A DNA stretch of 15,472 nucleotides from MADRE2 sp964397015. Lineage in GTDB: Bacteria; Desulfobacterota; Desulfobacteria; Desulfobacterales; Desulfobacteraceae. Below the pieces are notes generated by a model. The model was not told the origin of the DNA and did not search any database. It was given only the letters and a program-made list of their open reading frames with translations. The position numbers and the translations under genes are program-made. The stretch is from positions 1 through 15,472 of the forward strand of contig CAYNHL010000089.1 in NCBI GenBank assembly GCA_964397015.1, read 5' to 3'. How positions within the stretch are numbered: the stretch's first letter is position 1; each line of letters opens with the position of its first letter. This document shows positions 15,196 to 15,472 of this stretch, piece by piece.

Positions 15196-15246
15196 TCCTG
15201 ATAAAGTATATGCAATAGTCACCATATTGCGCACACTTTATCAGGA
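15196..15246. promoter_or_regulatory. 51-bp two-tier palindrome over the transposase leader
   Basis: Outer arms TCCTGATAAAGT (15196-15207) and ACTTTATCAGGA (15235-15246) are perfect 12-bp complements. Inner arms GCAATA (15212-15217) and TATTGC (15225-15230) are perfect 6-bp complements. The 4-nt spacers are symmetric and the loop has 7 nt. The mRNA-proximal arm takes in AGGA of the ribosome binding site of the first transposase frame, and a possible -10 box TATACT (minus strand, 15210-15205) starts at its edge. It can act as an operator for a dimer or as an RNA hairpin hiding the ribosome binding site. Confidence 0.7.
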
Positions 15247-15271
15247 ACTGATGAAAATTTAAAGCCTTTTT

Positions 15272-15319
15272 ATCCCCAAATTCAGGATAATTGTGGGCAA
15301 AATCCCCAAATATGAGGAT
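15272..15319. repeat. Subterminal direct repeats in the insertion sequence
   Basis: Two copies of ATCCCCAAAT-n(2-3)-AGGAT, at 15272-15288 and 15302-15319, start exactly 30 bp apart, about three helical turns. The second copy also sits in an inverted repeat, AAAATCC (15299-15305) and GGATTTT (15316-15322). They lie between the palindrome and the outer inverted repeat and could be binding sites for the winged-helix part of the transposase. Confidence 0.5.
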
Positions 15320-15394
15320 TTTCTCGAAAAACGCATACCTTATCAATGATTAGGCTTATGTTTGAAGATGCAAGCGACAAGGCTTTTGAAAAAT

Positions 15395-15441
15395 CCAACC
15401 GTCATTTGCCGTCATAGATAAAAATTCACAAAATTCCAGCA
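15395..15441 (-). repeat. Terminal inverted repeat, transposase 5' side
   Basis: Partner of the repeat at 12710-12756; the 47-bp ungapped match in reverse complement has 35 identities, with shared GCAAAT and ACGGTTGG blocks. The remaining 31 bp to the window edge show no further match to the other flank, so they are probably host sequence. Confidence 0.8.
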
Positions 15442-15472
15442 AACCGCCATCGTCCGATCCCCCATACAAAAA

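Larger units (their letters stand above)
12710..15441 (-). mobile_element. Insertion sequence with a three-frame transposase
   Basis: About 2.73 kb bounded by 47-bp imperfect inverted repeats, with all coding on the minus strand. It carries one transposase split into three successive frames (winged helix, first catalytic Asp, second Asp plus Glu), joined by two A-tract frameshift sites. A two-tier palindrome and a pair of direct repeats lie between the first frame and the outer repeat. I cannot place it in a named IS family from sequence alone. The DDE core, with HLDGTCEG, LVHDMGKGI, CHFHFLRDIGK and NNILERFFR, belongs to a transposase group related in style to IS256/MULE-like enzymes. I found no target-site duplication next to the repeats, so the exact tips may differ by some bases or the copy may be rearranged. 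Confidence 0.85.

Noticed and set aside
15188..15346. N-terminal extension of the first transposase frame to 15346
   Set aside because: It would be read through the palindrome and direct repeats, has unlikely composition, and a good ribosome binding site serves ATG 15187.
1..15472. CRISPR arrays, tRNA or rRNA genes
   Set aside because: No regularly spaced repeat-spacer pattern and no tRNA or rRNA signature sequence were seen on reading.

Overview
The window looks like an accessory defence region of a bacterial chromosome or large plasmid with moderate GC. The style of the insertion sequence suggests, weakly, an anaerobic desulfobacterial-type proteobacterium, but no marker fixes the taxonomy. 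Base composition is uneven. The first ~2.4 kb is clearly AT-rich, the central restriction operon is richer in GC, and the insertion sequence at the end lies between, as expected of separately acquired modules.

Layout. Positions 1-527 hold a decayed ribbon-helix-helix (RHH) antitoxin remnant on the minus strand behind a small palindrome. Positions 528-2360 hold a plus-strand pair: a protein with a C-terminal TIR domain, broken by one in-frame TAA, and a membrane protein I do not recognise. Positions 2659-12402 hold a compact minus-strand operon with overlapping or nearly touching genes, in transcription order: XRE regulator, hsdM, hsdS, a PtuA-like ATPase, a PtuB-like HNH nuclease, a DUF1016/YhcG-family PD-(D/E)XK nuclease, hsdR. 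This is a complete type I restriction-modification system with a Septu-like ATPase/nuclease pair and a second accessory nuclease between the specificity and restriction subunits. The layout recalls other anti-phage effectors embedded in hsd loci, such as prrC and the Campylobacter rlo genes. HsdM and HsdS should methylate self DNA and HsdR should cleave unmodified DNA. The embedded pair could act as a back-up when restriction is evaded; that part is inference.

The last ~2.7 kb (about 12710-15441) is an insertion sequence bounded by 47-bp imperfect terminal inverted repeats (35 of 47 identical). Its transposase is spread over three consecutive minus-strand frames: a winged-helix DNA-binding part, a part carrying the first catalytic Asp, and a part carrying the second Asp and the Glu. 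Each junction falls on an A-tract offering an A_AAA_AAA slippery heptamer, and both need the same -1 shift. The second junction is followed by a stem-loop. If both shifts occur they give one ~805-residue transposase; failure at the first yields a stand-alone winged-helix protein. A two-tier 51-bp palindrome just upstream takes in the start of the ribosome binding site of the first frame and a possible -10 box. This layout could silence read-through transcripts by fold-back. The double-frameshift transposase and its palindromic leader are the most unusual things here. The Septu-in-hsd operon and the nonsense-interrupted TIR gene come next.
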